Shown piece after piece: positions 1 to 8,843 of a DNA stretch of 64,000 nt (position 1 is the stretch's first letter; each line of letters starts with the position of its first letter). Source of the DNA: Firm-13 sp964579245 (GTDB lineage: Bacteria; Bacillota; Clostridia; Saccharofermentanales; Saccharofermentanaceae). The DNA lies in the NCBI GenBank assembly GCA_964579245.1, contig CAZOFY010000004.1:8305-72304 (forward strand). The letters run 5' to 3'. A program made the translations under genes and the position numbers. The notes beneath the pieces are model-generated. The model was not told the origin of the DNA. It saw nothing but the letters and a program-made list of their open reading frames with translations, and searched no databases.

Positions 1-24
1 AGATTTTCGTGATAAAATAGGTGC

Positions 25-1437
25 ATGTTAGGCAATCAGGCAAAAACAATATTCAGAAGCATTGCGCGGAGAGGTGACGCCTTTTTGACGCGCCATTTTA
101 CCGGTAGCACGCTTGATTATAAGCAGATCTTCGCGATTTTACTCCCGTTGTTCATTGATCAGGCATTCCTCAACTCTATGAATGTCTTGAATACGGCGAT
201 GATAAGCTCCTCGGGAGTCTCTGCGGTCAGCGCCGTCAATATGGTCGATTCACTCAATATTTTTCTTGTGAATGTTTTTATCGCCATCGCAACGGGAGGG
301 ACGATCATAGTTGCTCAATATAAGGGAAGAGAGAATATGTCAATGGTCTCAAAGGCAGTCTCTTCATCGATTTCAGGCGTATTTCTCCTTGCCTTTCTTA
401 TAGGAACTATGGGCTTAGTTTTTCATGAGCCACTGCTGCAGCAGCTTTTTGGCGGTGCTCAGGCAGACGTATTCTACAATGCGAGAATCTATTTGATCGG
501 GAGTTGCCTCTCTTATGCCGGCATTTCCGTTATGGAGGCGGTATGCGGGGCCTTGCGAGGCCTCGGAGAGACCCGATCGTCATTGATGCTTATGGTTGTT
601 ATGAATCTATCGTACGTCATGCTGAATGTATTGTTAATCAAGGGCTTTGACATGGGGGTCACCGGCCTGGTCATCTCCATGAATGTATCACGATATCTGG
701 CAGGTTTTCTGGCGATTGTTTTTCTTGTGAAGCGCAACAAGATTTTCTCCTTCCGCTTGCGGGACCTGTTGCGTTTGGATTTTCACATGCTGAAGAGAAT
801 ATTCAAAATCGGGATGCCTTTTGCCGCGGAGCAGATGTTTTTCAACGGCGGGAAAATACTTACGCAAAGCTTCATTGTCGGGATGGGAACCCACGCCATG
901 GCGACAAACGCGATCTGCGCCTCCGTTACCAGTCTGACACAAATTCCTGCGAACTCGATCAGCTTCACGGCCATCACAGTCGTAGGTCAGTGTGTGGGAC
1001 GCAAGGACATTGAGCAGGCACGCCGGGTTACCAAGTCCTTTCTGGTACTTGTTTCCACGGCACTGGCTTTCACGGCTTTATTGATCCTTCCTCTTGCGCA
1101 GCCGATACTCAGCCTGTTTGGACCGCCTGAGGTCATTGTTCCCAATATTCTTTTGATTTTGTTGGTGAACGCGGTTGCACAGGTGCTATTCTGGTCACCA
1201 AGCTTTCTGCTGCCTGCTGTACTTCGTGCGGGTGGTGACTCCCGCTTTACATCCATCCTGTCGATGCTGACAATGTGGCTGTTTCGTGTTGTACTCGGAT
1301 ATATTCTCGGAGTTCTGTTCAATCTTGGGATCCTCGGCATATGGATGGCGATGGAACTTGAGTGGGGTATAAGAGGCCTGTTTTTTTATCTCCGTTTTCG
1401 AGGGGACAAATGGTACCGGCATAAGGTTATTGACTGA
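25..1437 (+). CDS. MATE family efflux transporter
   Basis: Predicted inner-membrane multidrug/toxin exporter of the MATE family, normally driven by a Na+ or H+ gradient. The 470-residue product is almost entirely hydrophobic, with about twelve membrane segments in two similar halves. The N-terminal half carries the typical pattern FIDQAFLNSMNVLNTAMIS followed by a conserved GGTIIVAQYKGR stretch, and the second half repeats it (AEQMFFNGGK, then VVGQCVGRKD). The length matches the family (about 450). The ATG has no clear ribosome binding site, and only 24 bases of upstream sequence are in the window, so a start further upstream cannot be excluded. The next gene begins about 45 bases downstream on the same strand. 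The substrate cannot be predicted. Confidence 0.9.
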   Translation: MLGNQAKTIFRSIARRGDAFLTRHFTGSTLDYKQIFAILLPLFIDQAFLNSMNVLNTAMISSSGVSAVSAVNMVDSLNIFLVNVFIAIATGGTIIVAQYKGRENMSMVSKAVSSSISGVFLLAFLIGTMGLVFHEPLLQQLFGGAQADVFYNARIYLIGSCLSYAGISVMEAVCGALRGLGETRSSLMLMVVMNLSYVMLNVLLIKGFDMGVTGLVISMNVSRYLAGFLAIVFLVKRNKIFSFRLRDLLRLDFHMLKRIFKIGMPFAAEQMFFNGGKILTQSFIVGMGTHAMATNAICASVTSLTQIPANSISFTAITVVGQCVGRKDIEQARRVTKSFLVLVSTALAFTALLILPLAQPILSLFGPPEVIVPNILLILLVNAVAQVLFWSPSFLLPAVLRAGGDSRFTSILSMLTMWLFRVVLGYILGVLFNLGILGIWMAMELEWGIRGLFFYLRFRGDKWYRHKVID

Positions 1438-1483
1438 TTTAACGTTATAATGAAGAAGGCAATTCTGAGAGCAGGTGATACAG

Positions 1484-2185
1484 TTGACTGATAATACGAG
1501 TAGATATCTTTACGAGACACATCTCCATACGAAGGAGGGCAGCGCGTGTGCGGTGGATTCCGGTATGGAAATGGCACGAGCATATAAGTCTGCCGGTTAT
1601 CACGGGATTATTGTGACCAATCACTTTTTTAACGGGAATACAACGATTTCCAGAAGGTTGCCGTGGAATGACAGGGTTGAGCTTTTCATGCGGGGCTATG
1701 AGAGCGCCAAGAGAGAGGGCGACCGTATCGGCTTGTCTGTATTTTTCGGTTGGGAGTATGGTGACGGCCGATGTGACTTTCTGACATACGGACTCGACAA
1801 GCATTTTCTTCTCGCCCATCCTGAAATGATGAACTGGAGTCTGGAGCAGTATGTTACCGAGGTTCACAATAACGGAGGCTTTATTACGCATGCTCATCCC
1901 TTTCGAGAGGCTTTCTACATTGACAGAATCCGATTATATCCGAACCTTGTTGATGCGGTTGAAGTATACAATGCAAGCCATAAAAATCCGAGCTACAATC
2001 GCAAGGCCTTGGCATATGCCATGGAGAATCGGTTGATCCCCATATCCGGATCGGATTCACATGCGATGTATCCGATTCTGGGCGGCGGTATCGTATCGAA
2101 TCAAAGACTTGATTCGATCGAGGATTTTATACAGCTGGTACGTTCAAGAAGAGGCTATCAATTGCTTGGTCAGATTGAGGACTGA
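1484..2185 (+). CDS. PHP domain metal-dependent phosphoesterase
   Basis: A stand-alone PHP (polymerase and histidinol phosphatase) domain protein of about 233 residues, presumably a metal-dependent phosphoesterase. The metal-binding motifs are present in order: HLHT near the N-terminus, a histidine in TNHFF, EYGDG, HAHPFR and the C-terminal GSDSHA. I chose the TTG at 1484 because AGGTG lies 6 bases before it; a GTG at 1475 would add three residues but has no good ribosome binding site. The stop is 2 bases before the ATG of nagA, so the two genes are probably cotranscribed. The substrate is unknown; relatives act on nucleotides or sugar phosphates. Confidence 0.8.
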   Translation: MTDNTSRYLYETHLHTKEGSACAVDSGMEMARAYKSAGYHGIIVTNHFFNGNTTISRRLPWNDRVELFMRGYESAKREGDRIGLSVFFGWEYGDGRCDFLTYGLDKHFLLAHPEMMNWSLEQYVTEVHNNGGFITHAHPFREAFYIDRIRLYPNLVDAVEVYNASHKNPSYNRKALAYAMENRLIPISGSDSHAMYPILGGGIVSNQRLDSIEDFIQLVRSRRGYQLLGQIED

Positions 2186-2187
2186 AT

Positions 2188-3363
2188 ATGATCCTTCTGA
2201 TAAACGGAAATGCTTTTGAGCCTGATTCTGCGTTTCATGAGGATGACGTCCTTATAGATAACGGACGAATTGTTGCTGTCGGGAAAGATGCGAAGATCCG
2301 ATATGAATCTTCTGAAGATAACGAGAAGGAACGATTGGATCTATCAGGATATCTGCTTCTGCCGGGTCTGATTGATATCCATGTACACGGCTGTGCCGGA
2401 TATGATACCTCTGATGCTAGCGCAGAGGCTCTTATAGGTATGTCACGATATTTGGCAAGCAATGGAGTTACTTCTTTTCTGCCGACAACGATGACGATGG
2501 CTGAGAACGCGCTGTCAGAGGCAGTATCAGCTGTTATGGATTTTATGCATAGTGACACAATGATTTCCAAGGCCCTGGGAGTGCATATAGAAGGTCCCTA
2601 TCTTTCGGCAAAATTTGCGGGTATTCAATCTCCGGAGAATCTGCGAAATCCGTCGGTCGAAGAAATAATGAGTCTTAAGTCCCGATATTCTGATATGATA
2701 CGAATCATTGACGTAGCACCGGAACTTCCTGAAGCGCAGAGATTTATTCAGGAGCTGAAAGAGAAATGTACGATTTCGCTCGCACATTCTGACGCGGACT
2801 ATGAGACGGCGAAAGCATCGTTTTCTATCGGCATATCGCATGTGACCCATCTCTTCAATGCGATGCGGGGAATGGCCCATAGATCTCCCGGAGCCGTCGG
2901 AGCGGTTCTTGACGATGACATAGTGACTGCGGAGCTGATATGTGACGGCTATCATATCCATCCGGCCGTTCTGCGGATCGCTTTTCGATTATTGGGGGAG
3001 GATCGCTCAGTTATCGTCAGTGACAGCATGCGCGCAGCCGGATGTCCTGACGGCGTTTATCTCTTGGGTGGCCGTCCGGTAACCGTTCGGGAGGGGCGCA
3101 CGATGCAGGAAAATCAGGGGCCGGCCGGCTCTGTGACGAATCTTCTTCAAGAGATGAGAAATCTGATATCATATGATATTCCGCTTCGCCAGATTATCAA
3201 ATCGGCAACAATCAATCCGGCGCGCGTGATTGGCATGGATCAGGAAATTGGAAGTATTGCTGTGGGAAAGAAAGCTGACCTGATCGCGGTTGATAGAGAT
3301 TTGACGCTTCAGTGGACCATGATCGAAGGAAGGCTCGTTCCACCACTTACCGGGCTTGACTGA
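2188..3363 (+). CDS. nagA: N-acetylglucosamine-6-phosphate deacetylase
   Basis: Hydrolyses N-acetylglucosamine-6-phosphate to glucosamine-6-phosphate and acetate, the first committed step of amino-sugar catabolism and cell-wall recycling. The 391 residues have the amidohydrolase fold signature: IDIHVHG, the metal-binding glutamate in HIEGPYLS, the histidine of LAHSDA, HLFNAM, and the catalytic aspartate in VSDSMRAAG, ending with the family's GSIAVGKKADLIAVD strand. The length is typical (about 380). GAGG lies shortly before the ATG. nagB is not in the window. The link to the downstream glmM-glmS cluster is metabolic only, since several unrelated genes intervene. Confidence 0.93.
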   Translation: MILLINGNAFEPDSAFHEDDVLIDNGRIVAVGKDAKIRYESSEDNEKERLDLSGYLLLPGLIDIHVHGCAGYDTSDASAEALIGMSRYLASNGVTSFLPTTMTMAENALSEAVSAVMDFMHSDTMISKALGVHIEGPYLSAKFAGIQSPENLRNPSVEEIMSLKSRYSDMIRIIDVAPELPEAQRFIQELKEKCTISLAHSDADYETAKASFSIGISHVTHLFNAMRGMAHRSPGAVGAVLDDDIVTAELICDGYHIHPAVLRIAFRLLGEDRSVIVSDSMRAAGCPDGVYLLGGRPVTVREGRTMQENQGPAGSVTNLLQEMRNLISYDIPLRQIIKSATINPARVIGMDQEIGSIAVGKKADLIAVDRDLTLQWTMIEGRLVPPLTGLD

Positions 3364-3404
3364 CGGGACCTGAGATTGAGAACTACGAATCAGGGGGATA
3401 ATCT

Positions 3405-4115
3405 ATGATCAAAAAATGTGATGCTCTGTCCAGGACTCTTTTATTTGCGGGGCTTGACCGTGGAACGTTTCAAAATTACTGTTCCTTAACTAAGGCGAAG
3501 ACCTTTTCGAGAAGTGAGCTTCTTGCCGCTGAGGGAGATGTCTGTACCAGCATTGGAGTGATAGAGCAGGGGCAGGTCGCACTACAGAAATACACATCCA
3601 GCGGCGATTTTTCGACAATCGCCTTACTTGGTCCCGGCGATTTTTTCGGAGAAGACCTTATTTTTGGCAGCTCCAATATTTACACCTTTACGATTGAAGC
3701 CATGACACAGTCCGAGGTTTTGTTCGTCAGCAAGGAAACACTTCGCTCACTCCTTGACAGAAGTCCCGTCGTGCTGAATAACTTCCTTCGGATCCTGTCA
3801 GACCGCATAACAACGCAAAACAGCCGTATTGCCTTACTGTCACAGAAGAGCCTGCGGCATAAGATTGCATTTTATTTGCTGGAGCTTAAGAATTCACAGC
3901 CGCAGACGGATTCCCAGACAGTCAAAGTCTCCTTGCCGGTATCCAAAGAAGTCGTGGCGAAGCTGCTGGCGATGCCGAGACCGTCATTTTCACGGGAGCT
4001 GATCGCAATGGAGGCTGACGGACTCATTGAGGTCAATGGGCGTAGTATTCGATTGCTTGATGTGGCAACACTCGAAAACGATGTCGTGGAGGGTTTTCAG
4101 TTCGAACGCCCTTAA
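3405..4115 (+). CDS. Crp/Fnr family transcriptional regulator
   Basis: A 236-residue cytosolic regulator with an N-terminal cyclic-nucleotide-binding-type beta barrel (GDFFGEDLIFG around residue 85) and a C-terminal winged helix-turn-helix (residues about 170-220, including SKEVVAKLLAMPRPSFSRELIAMEADGLI; cited only as a region). The Fnr-type N-terminal cysteine cluster that would hold an Fe-S centre is absent, so the effector is unknown. A GGGGGATAAT ribosome binding site precedes the ATG. The gene follows nagA by 41 bases and precedes the purine salvage operon by about 145 bases; which one it controls cannot be told from the sequence. Confidence 0.85.
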   Translation: MIKKCDALSRTLLFAGLDRGTFQNYCSLTKAKTFSRSELLAAEGDVCTSIGVIEQGQVALQKYTSSGDFSTIALLGPGDFFGEDLIFGSSNIYTFTIEAMTQSEVLFVSKETLRSLLDRSPVVLNNFLRILSDRITTQNSRIALLSQKSLRHKIAFYLLELKNSQPQTDSQTVKVSLPVSKEVVAKLLAMPRPSFSRELIAMEADGLIEVNGRSIRLLDVATLENDVVEGFQFERP

Positions 4116-4261
4116 TGTCAGGCACAACTTCGGCGAGCTTGAATTTGATAGAAGTTTTCTTTCTAAACCTCTTTGTTTTTTGTTCCCACATGATGAAACT
4201 TATCTTATAATGACGGTATGTTTTTTGTAACCAGACAATCACTTCATGAAACGAGGTCATC

Positions 4262-4849
4262 ATGGATTCGCTAAAGAATATGATCCGCAACGAAGGAAGA
4301 GTCATCGGAACCGAGATTTTAAAAGTAGATAATTTCTTAAATCATCAGATCGATCCGGAATTGATGCGCCAAATCGGCGAAGAGTTCGCCTCAAGATTCA
4401 AAGGACAGGGAATCACCAAGGTTGTTACGCTGGAGAGTTCCGGGATTGCGCCGGCGATTTTCACGGCTTTATGTCTGGGAGTCCCTGTTATTTTTGCCAA
4501 GAAAACAGAATCCAGAAACTTGGACGCTGACACATACCACTCTTCCGTCCATTCCTTTACACGCGGAGGCGAGTATATTATACGAATCAGTCGAAAATAT
4601 CTTTCATCAGACGACAATATTCTTTTGATTGATGATTTTCTGGCGCGCGGAAGAGCTCTCCTCGGCCTTCTTGACATCGCAAGTCAAGCCGGCGCGGGGG
4701 TTGCCGGAGCGGGCATTGTCATAGAGAAGGGCTTCCAGGACGGTGGAACCCTTATACGCAACATGGGCATACGGGTAGAGTCCCTGGCCATAGTATCATC
4801 CATGTCTGAAGAAGAATCTAAGATTTTTTTTGCAGACGAAGAAGCATGA
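4262..4849 (+). CDS. xpt: Xanthine phosphoribosyltransferase
   Basis: Converts xanthine and PRPP to XMP in purine salvage. The 195-residue protein matches the Bacillus Xpt length and begins with the family-typical segment ending in KVDNFLNHQIDP. The PRPP-binding loop is clear at ILLIDDFLARGRALLG (about residues 120-136). GAGG lies six bases before the ATG. It is followed after 19 bases by a BMP-type lipoprotein and a nucleoside-type ABC transporter, which together look like a purine uptake and salvage operon. In Bacillus xpt is controlled by a guanine riboswitch; I see none here. A TATAAT at 4206-4211 is a possible promoter without a convincing -35 element. Confidence 0.92.
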   Translation: MDSLKNMIRNEGRVIGTEILKVDNFLNHQIDPELMRQIGEEFASRFKGQGITKVVTLESSGIAPAIFTALCLGVPVIFAKKTESRNLDADTYHSSVHSFTRGGEYIIRISRKYLSSDDNILLIDDFLARGRALLGLLDIASQAGAGVAGAGIVIEKGFQDGGTLIRNMGIRVESLAIVSSMSEEESKIFFADEEA

Positions 4850-4868
4850 CAATTTAAGGAGGAAGAAA

Positions 4869-6137
4869 ATGAAGAAGATTCTGGCAATGATTCTATCTGC
4901 GGTTATGATCACAGGTGTGTTCGCGCTAGCCGGTTGCGACTCGAACAGCCCTCAGGCTACTCCTACAACGACTGCTGCAACTAATTCCGCCGGTTCACTT
5001 AAGGTAGGTGTTCTGTACATCTCGCCTAAGGATGACGGCGGGTATTCTCAGGCTCATGCCGAGGGTATCGCACAGGCTGTATCGACATTAGGCGACAAGA
5101 TTCAGGTCATGGAACTTGAAAACATCAACGATGCCGATGCTCAGGCCACGACGACCGCAATTGACAACCTTGTCAGTGAGGGCTGTACCTTAATCTTCAC
5201 CACGAGCTACGGCTATATGGAGCCTACGGCAGCAGCCGCTACAAAATATCCGGATGTGAAGTTCTGTCACTGTTCCGGATATATGACAAACGACAAGAAC
5301 ATGGATGCTTACTTCGGTCAGATCGAGACGGCTCGTTATCTGTCCGGTATCGTAGCCGGACTGACGACAAAATCCAATAAACTTGGATATGTGGCAGCTT
5401 TCCCGATTCCCGAAGTCATCCGTGGAATCAATGCGTATACTCTTGGAGCAAGATCAGTGAATCCGGAGGCCACAGTATCAGTAGTCTGGACGAACACCTG
5501 GTTTGGTATGGACACAGAGAAAGCTGCTGCTGAGACACTTCTTTCGACAGGTGTCGACGTGATGGCCCAGCATCAGGATTCTCCTGCGGCAATCACAGCG
5601 GCCGAGAAGGCCGGCGCGTTTGCCATCGGCTATGATCTTTCCTATGCAGGCGCACCGAAAGCTTACCTGACAGCTCCGCTCTGGAACTGGGGAACATNNN
5701 NNNNNNNNNNNNNNNNNNNNNNNNNNNNNNNNNNNNNNNNNNNNNNNNNNNNNNNNNNNNNNNNNNNNNNNNNNNNNNNNNNNNNNNNNNNNNNNNNGAC
5801 AGCTCCGCTCTGGAACTGGGGAACATACTATACATACAAGATCCAGCAGGTACTTGATGGACAATGGAAGATAGAGAATTATTGGGGCGGAATGAAGGAA
5901 GGCGTTGTTAAGCTTGATGCGCTTTCTGCTCTCGTTTCCGCCGATGCAAAGGGATCTGTGGACAAAGTGCAGGCAGATGTCACTGAGAAGGGCAATAAGT
6001 TCGTATTTGCCGGCCCGATCAAGGATCAGAGCGGCGCAGAGAAGGTCAAAGCGGGAGAGAGCATCAGCTATGAGGACCAGATGTCTATGAGCTGGTTCGT
6101 TGAGGGTGTTATCGGTGAGATCCCCGCCCAGTCTTAA
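4869..6137 (+). CDS. BMP family nucleoside-binding lipoprotein (interrupted by an assembly gap)
   Basis: The substrate-binding lipoprotein of a BmpA/Med-type ABC importer, which in characterised relatives binds purine nucleosides. The start at 4869 is set by an AAGGAGGAAG ribosome binding site and gives a clean lipoprotein signal peptide (MKKILAMILSAVMITGVFAL) followed by AGC, the lipidated cysteine. A run of 100 N at 5698-5797 falls inside the gene. The 29 bases before the run (5669-5697) are repeated exactly after it (5798-5826), and 129 bases is 43 codons, so removing the run and one copy leaves an intact frame of about 379 residues, close to the family length. The gene is therefore probably whole. 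It is the first transport gene after xpt and is followed by the ATPase and two permeases. Confidence 0.88.
   Translation: MKKILAMILSAVMITGVFALAGCDSNSPQATPTTTAATNSAGSLKVGVLYISPKDDGGYSQAHAEGIAQAVSTLGDKIQVMELENINDADAQATTTAIDNLVSEGCTLIFTTSYGYMEPTAAAATKYPDVKFCHCSGYMTNDKNMDAYFGQIETARYLSGIVAGLTTKSNKLGYVAAFPIPEVIRGINAYTLGARSVNPEATVSVVWTNTWFGMDTEKAAAETLLSTGVDVMAQHQDSPAAITAAEKAGAFAIGYDLSYAGAPKAYLTAPLWNWGTXXXXXXXXXXXXXXXXXXXXXXXXXXXXXXXXXXTAPLWNWGTYYTYKIQQVLDGQWKIENYWGGMKEGVVKLDALSALVSADAKGSVDKVQADVTEKGNKFVFAGPIKDQSGAEKVKAGESISYEDQMSMSWFVEGVIGEIPAQS
5698..5797. other. Assembly gap of 100 N with duplicated edges
   Basis: Exactly 100 N. The 29 bases on the left edge (5669-5697) are identical to the 29 bases on the right edge (5798-5826), as happens when two contigs that overlap are scaffolded without merging. 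The true gap is probably zero. Confidence 0.95.
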
Positions 6138-6160
6138 TGTAGAAGAACAATAGCAGCGAG

Positions 6161-6188
6161 CGGCACCCCGGCTAAGACCGGGGTGCCG
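6161..6188 (+). promoter_or_regulatory. Intercistronic hairpin between binding protein and ATPase
   Basis: A perfect 11-base stem (CGGCACCCCGG at 6161-6171 with CCGGGGTGCCG at 6178-6188) with the six-base loop CTAAGA. No U-run follows, so it is more likely a processing or 3'-end-protecting structure, or a partial terminator, than a full terminator. Such structures between the binding-protein gene and the rest of an ABC operon commonly let the binding protein be made in excess. Confidence 0.75.
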
Positions 6189-6223
6189 TCCGATGTCTGG
6201 CAAAAGCCGGAGAAGGATATGAA

Positions 6224-7786
6224 ATGCGCGAGAAAACAAATGATGATTCACGCATTGCGTTTTCCATGAGAAACATAGGAAAGTCATTCGGTTGTGTCTG
6301 TGCGAATGACAGTATTGATTTTGAGGTGCGTGAGGGAGAAATTCATGCGCTCCTAGGTGAGAACGGTTCCGGCAAGAGCACATTGATGAACATTTTATCC
6401 GGCATCTATCAACCGGATTGCGGTGAGATCGAGGTCTATGGCCGCAAGAAGATATTTCAGTCACCGAAGGATTCCATCGCCTGTGGGATCGGCATGGTCC
6501 ATCAGCACTACAAGCTGGCCGAGGCATTAACGGCTGCGGAGAACATAGCTGCGGGATCCAGGGGTATTTTATCACGTCATAAGAAAGAAATCGAAGAGAT
6601 ACGTTCATTTTCTGAAAAATACGGTATGGAGATCCAGCCTGAGAAGCTTACGAATCTGCTCTCTGTCAGTGAAAAGCAGTCGGTTGAGATTTTGAAGGTC
6701 CTGTATCGCGGAGCCCGCATCCTGGTTCTGGATGAGCCGACAGCTGTCCTGACTCCGCAAGAGATCCGTCACTTATTCCGTGTTCTTCGGAAAATGCGCG
6801 AGAGCGGATGTTCCATCGTTTTTATCAGCCACAAGCTCAATGAGGTGATGGACCTGTGTGACCGTGTAACGGTATTGCGCAAGGGGAAGAGCATCGCTAC
6901 ATATAACATTGATGAAATCGATGCCTATGAACTGGTTGAGAAGATGGTCGGCCGCCGAGTCGATCTGTCGATTGACCGTCCGGAGCCGATTCTATCAGCA
7001 AAACCCTGTCTGGAGGTCAACGGTCTTTCCGTAAAGAACGAGACCGGATATAAGAAGCTCAACGCCATATCCTTTGCGCTTTCGCATGGCGAGATCCTGG
7101 GCGTTGCAGGCCTGGCGGGAAGCGGGCAGAAGGAATTATGTGAAGCGGTTGCCGGCATTCTTCCGGCAGCGGAAGGTAATATTTCTTTTGAGGGTCAGGA
7201 GATATCAGGCAAGTCTCCCCGCGAAATCATTCGTCTGGGCGTATCGATGAGCTTTATTCCGGAGGATAGATTGGGGATGGGGCTTGTTGCCTCCATGGAT
7301 ATTGCGGACAATATTCTTCTCAAGGATTACGCATTTCAGCCGGGACTTTTTCTCAAAAACAAGGAGGTTCGCGAAAAAGCGCAACGGATCGTGAAGGATC
7401 TGGAAATCAGTACCCCGAGTATATATCACCCGGTCCGTAAACTGTCAGGCGGAAATATTCAGAAGGTCATTCTGGGCAGAGAGATCAACCTGAACCCGAA
7501 GCTTCTGATTACTGCGTATGCCGTAAGAGGACTTGACATCAATTCATCCTATACGATTTATAATCTGCTGAACGGACAAAAGAAAAAGGGTGTCGCCATT
7601 TTATACATCGGAGAAGATCTGGATGTGCTTTTAGAGCTGTGTGATCGGATTATGGTTCTTTGCGCGGGTGAGGTCACAGGAATCGTTGACGCGCGAAGTA
7701 CGACGAAGGAAGAATTGGGACAAATGATGTCCGGTACAAAATATACGGAACTTAAGGGAGGCGTCGATTATGTTTCGAATAGCTAA
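6224..7786 (+). CDS. Nucleoside-type ABC transporter, two-domain ATPase
   Basis: Cytoplasmic ATPase of a sugar/nucleoside-type ABC importer (NupA/YufO-like), with two nucleotide-binding domains in 520 residues. Domain 1 (about residues 10-245) has an intact Walker A (LLGENGSGKST) and Walker B (ILVLDEPTAVL), with the variant signature LLSVSEKQSVEI. Domain 2 (about 265-510) is degenerate in the usual way for this family: the P-loop is GLAGSGQKEL and LSGGNIQK is the signature; the D-loop region is AYAVRGLD where relatives have AQPTRGLD. AGAAGGATAT precedes the ATG at 6224. The 3' end overlaps the first permease by 17 bases, indicating translational coupling. Confidence 0.92.
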   Translation: MREKTNDDSRIAFSMRNIGKSFGCVCANDSIDFEVREGEIHALLGENGSGKSTLMNILSGIYQPDCGEIEVYGRKKIFQSPKDSIACGIGMVHQHYKLAEALTAAENIAAGSRGILSRHKKEIEEIRSFSEKYGMEIQPEKLTNLLSVSEKQSVEILKVLYRGARILVLDEPTAVLTPQEIRHLFRVLRKMRESGCSIVFISHKLNEVMDLCDRVTVLRKGKSIATYNIDEIDAYELVEKMVGRRVDLSIDRPEPILSAKPCLEVNGLSVKNETGYKKLNAISFALSHGEILGVAGLAGSGQKELCEAVAGILPAAEGNISFEGQEISGKSPREIIRLGVSMSFIPEDRLGMGLVASMDIADNILLKDYAFQPGLFLKNKEVREKAQRIVKDLEISTPSIYHPVRKLSGGNIQKVILGREINLNPKLLITAYAVRGLDINSSYTIYNLLNGQKKKGVAILYIGEDLDVLLELCDRIMVLCAGEVTGIVDARSTTKEELGQMMSGTKYTELKGGVDYVSNS

Positions 7787-8843
7787 GAGAGACGATCTTC
7801 CCATTCTTCAGACATATGGGATACGTGCTTTCTCACTTCTGATCGGCCTGATCCTTGCCTGTCTACTGATGATGATACTCGGATATGATCCGATCAAGAC
7901 ACTTTCCACATTGATTTCCGGCTCGCTTGGGTCCGCCAATGCTCTTAAAAACACAGTCATAATAGCAATCCCACTGGCAATCACAGCCCTGGGACTATCC
8001 GTCGCTTTTCGCATGAAATACTGGAATATCGGTGGAGAAGGACAGATTATCATGGGCTGTATTTTTTCAACCTTCGTATCCCATGTCATGCCGGCTGATA
8101 CGCCCGGTCCACTGCTCATCCTGCTCATGGCTCTTGCCGGCTTTGCCGGAGGGGCTTTCTGGGCGGTCATCCCGGGACTTTTTCGCGTCTACTCCAGAAC
8201 GAATGAAACGTTGTTCACTTTGATGATGAATTATATCGCCCTCAGCATCGTACAGTATTTGCATTATGAGCTGTGGCGTGATCCGCTGGCTATGGGTTTT
8301 CCGAAAATCAAGGCTATCCCAGAGCAGGCACATTTACCGATGATTTCCGGTGTTCATATCGGCTGGATTGTCGCTGTTCTTCTCGCTATTTTTGTTTTTT
8401 TCCTGATTCGAAAAACAAAGTTGGGATATGAGATCCGGGTCGTGGGAGAAAGCTCGCCGACAGCTAATTATGCCGGAATGAATGTCAAGCGGGTACTCTT
8501 GACCGGAGTCATTCTTTCCGGGGGTCTTATAGGACTTGCAGGTATGCTGAAGCTTTCCGGATCGGTCTATACGCTTTCTCCGTCGATAACCGGAAATGCA
8601 GGTTTTACGGCTATCATCATTGCCTGGCTTTCGAACCTTTCGGCTCCGGTCATGATGATTGTTTCAATCCTGATCGCTGCGCTTGAGCAGGGCTCGCAGG
8701 TCATTCAGATCAAGCTCTCCATTCCTTCTTCGGTTGCGTCTGTTATCCAGGGATTGATTTTGATGTCGGCACTTGGCGGCGAATTCTTTTTGCGATACAA
8801 AGTTATGCGCGTCAGCCGTGATCGTACGAAAGGAGGGACATAA
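7770..8843 (+). CDS. Nucleoside-type ABC transporter permease 1
   Basis: Integral membrane subunit (357 residues, about eight to ten membrane segments) of the nucleoside-type importer; it resembles NupP/YufP. The family-typical MKYWNIGGEGQIIMG segment is at about residue 75 and VVGESSPTANYAGMNVKRV (the cytoplasmic coupling region) at about 220. A strong AGGGAGG lies before the ATG and within the end of the ATPase gene. The stop codon overlaps the next start (TAATG), so both permeases are translationally coupled, fitting a heterodimeric channel. Confidence 0.92.
   Translation: MFRIAKRDDLPILQTYGIRAFSLLIGLILACLLMMILGYDPIKTLSTLISGSLGSANALKNTVIIAIPLAITALGLSVAFRMKYWNIGGEGQIIMGCIFSTFVSHVMPADTPGPLLILLMALAGFAGGAFWAVIPGLFRVYSRTNETLFTLMMNYIALSIVQYLHYELWRDPLAMGFPKIKAIPEQAHLPMISGVHIGWIVAVLLAIFVFFLIRKTKLGYEIRVVGESSPTANYAGMNVKRVLLTGVILSGGLIGLAGMLKLSGSVYTLSPSITGNAGFTAIIIAWLSNLSAPVMMIVSILIAALEQGSQVIQIKLSIPSSVASVIQGLILMSALGGEFFLRYKVMRVSRDRTKGGT

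Noticed and set aside
4116..4261. Guanine riboswitch before xpt
   Set aside because: Expected from Bacillus, but the conserved purine-aptamer loops are absent in this interval.
5478..6608. Long minus-strand frame opposite the BMP lipoprotein and ATPase genes
   Set aside because: Shadow of two well-supported plus-strand genes, extended by the N run.
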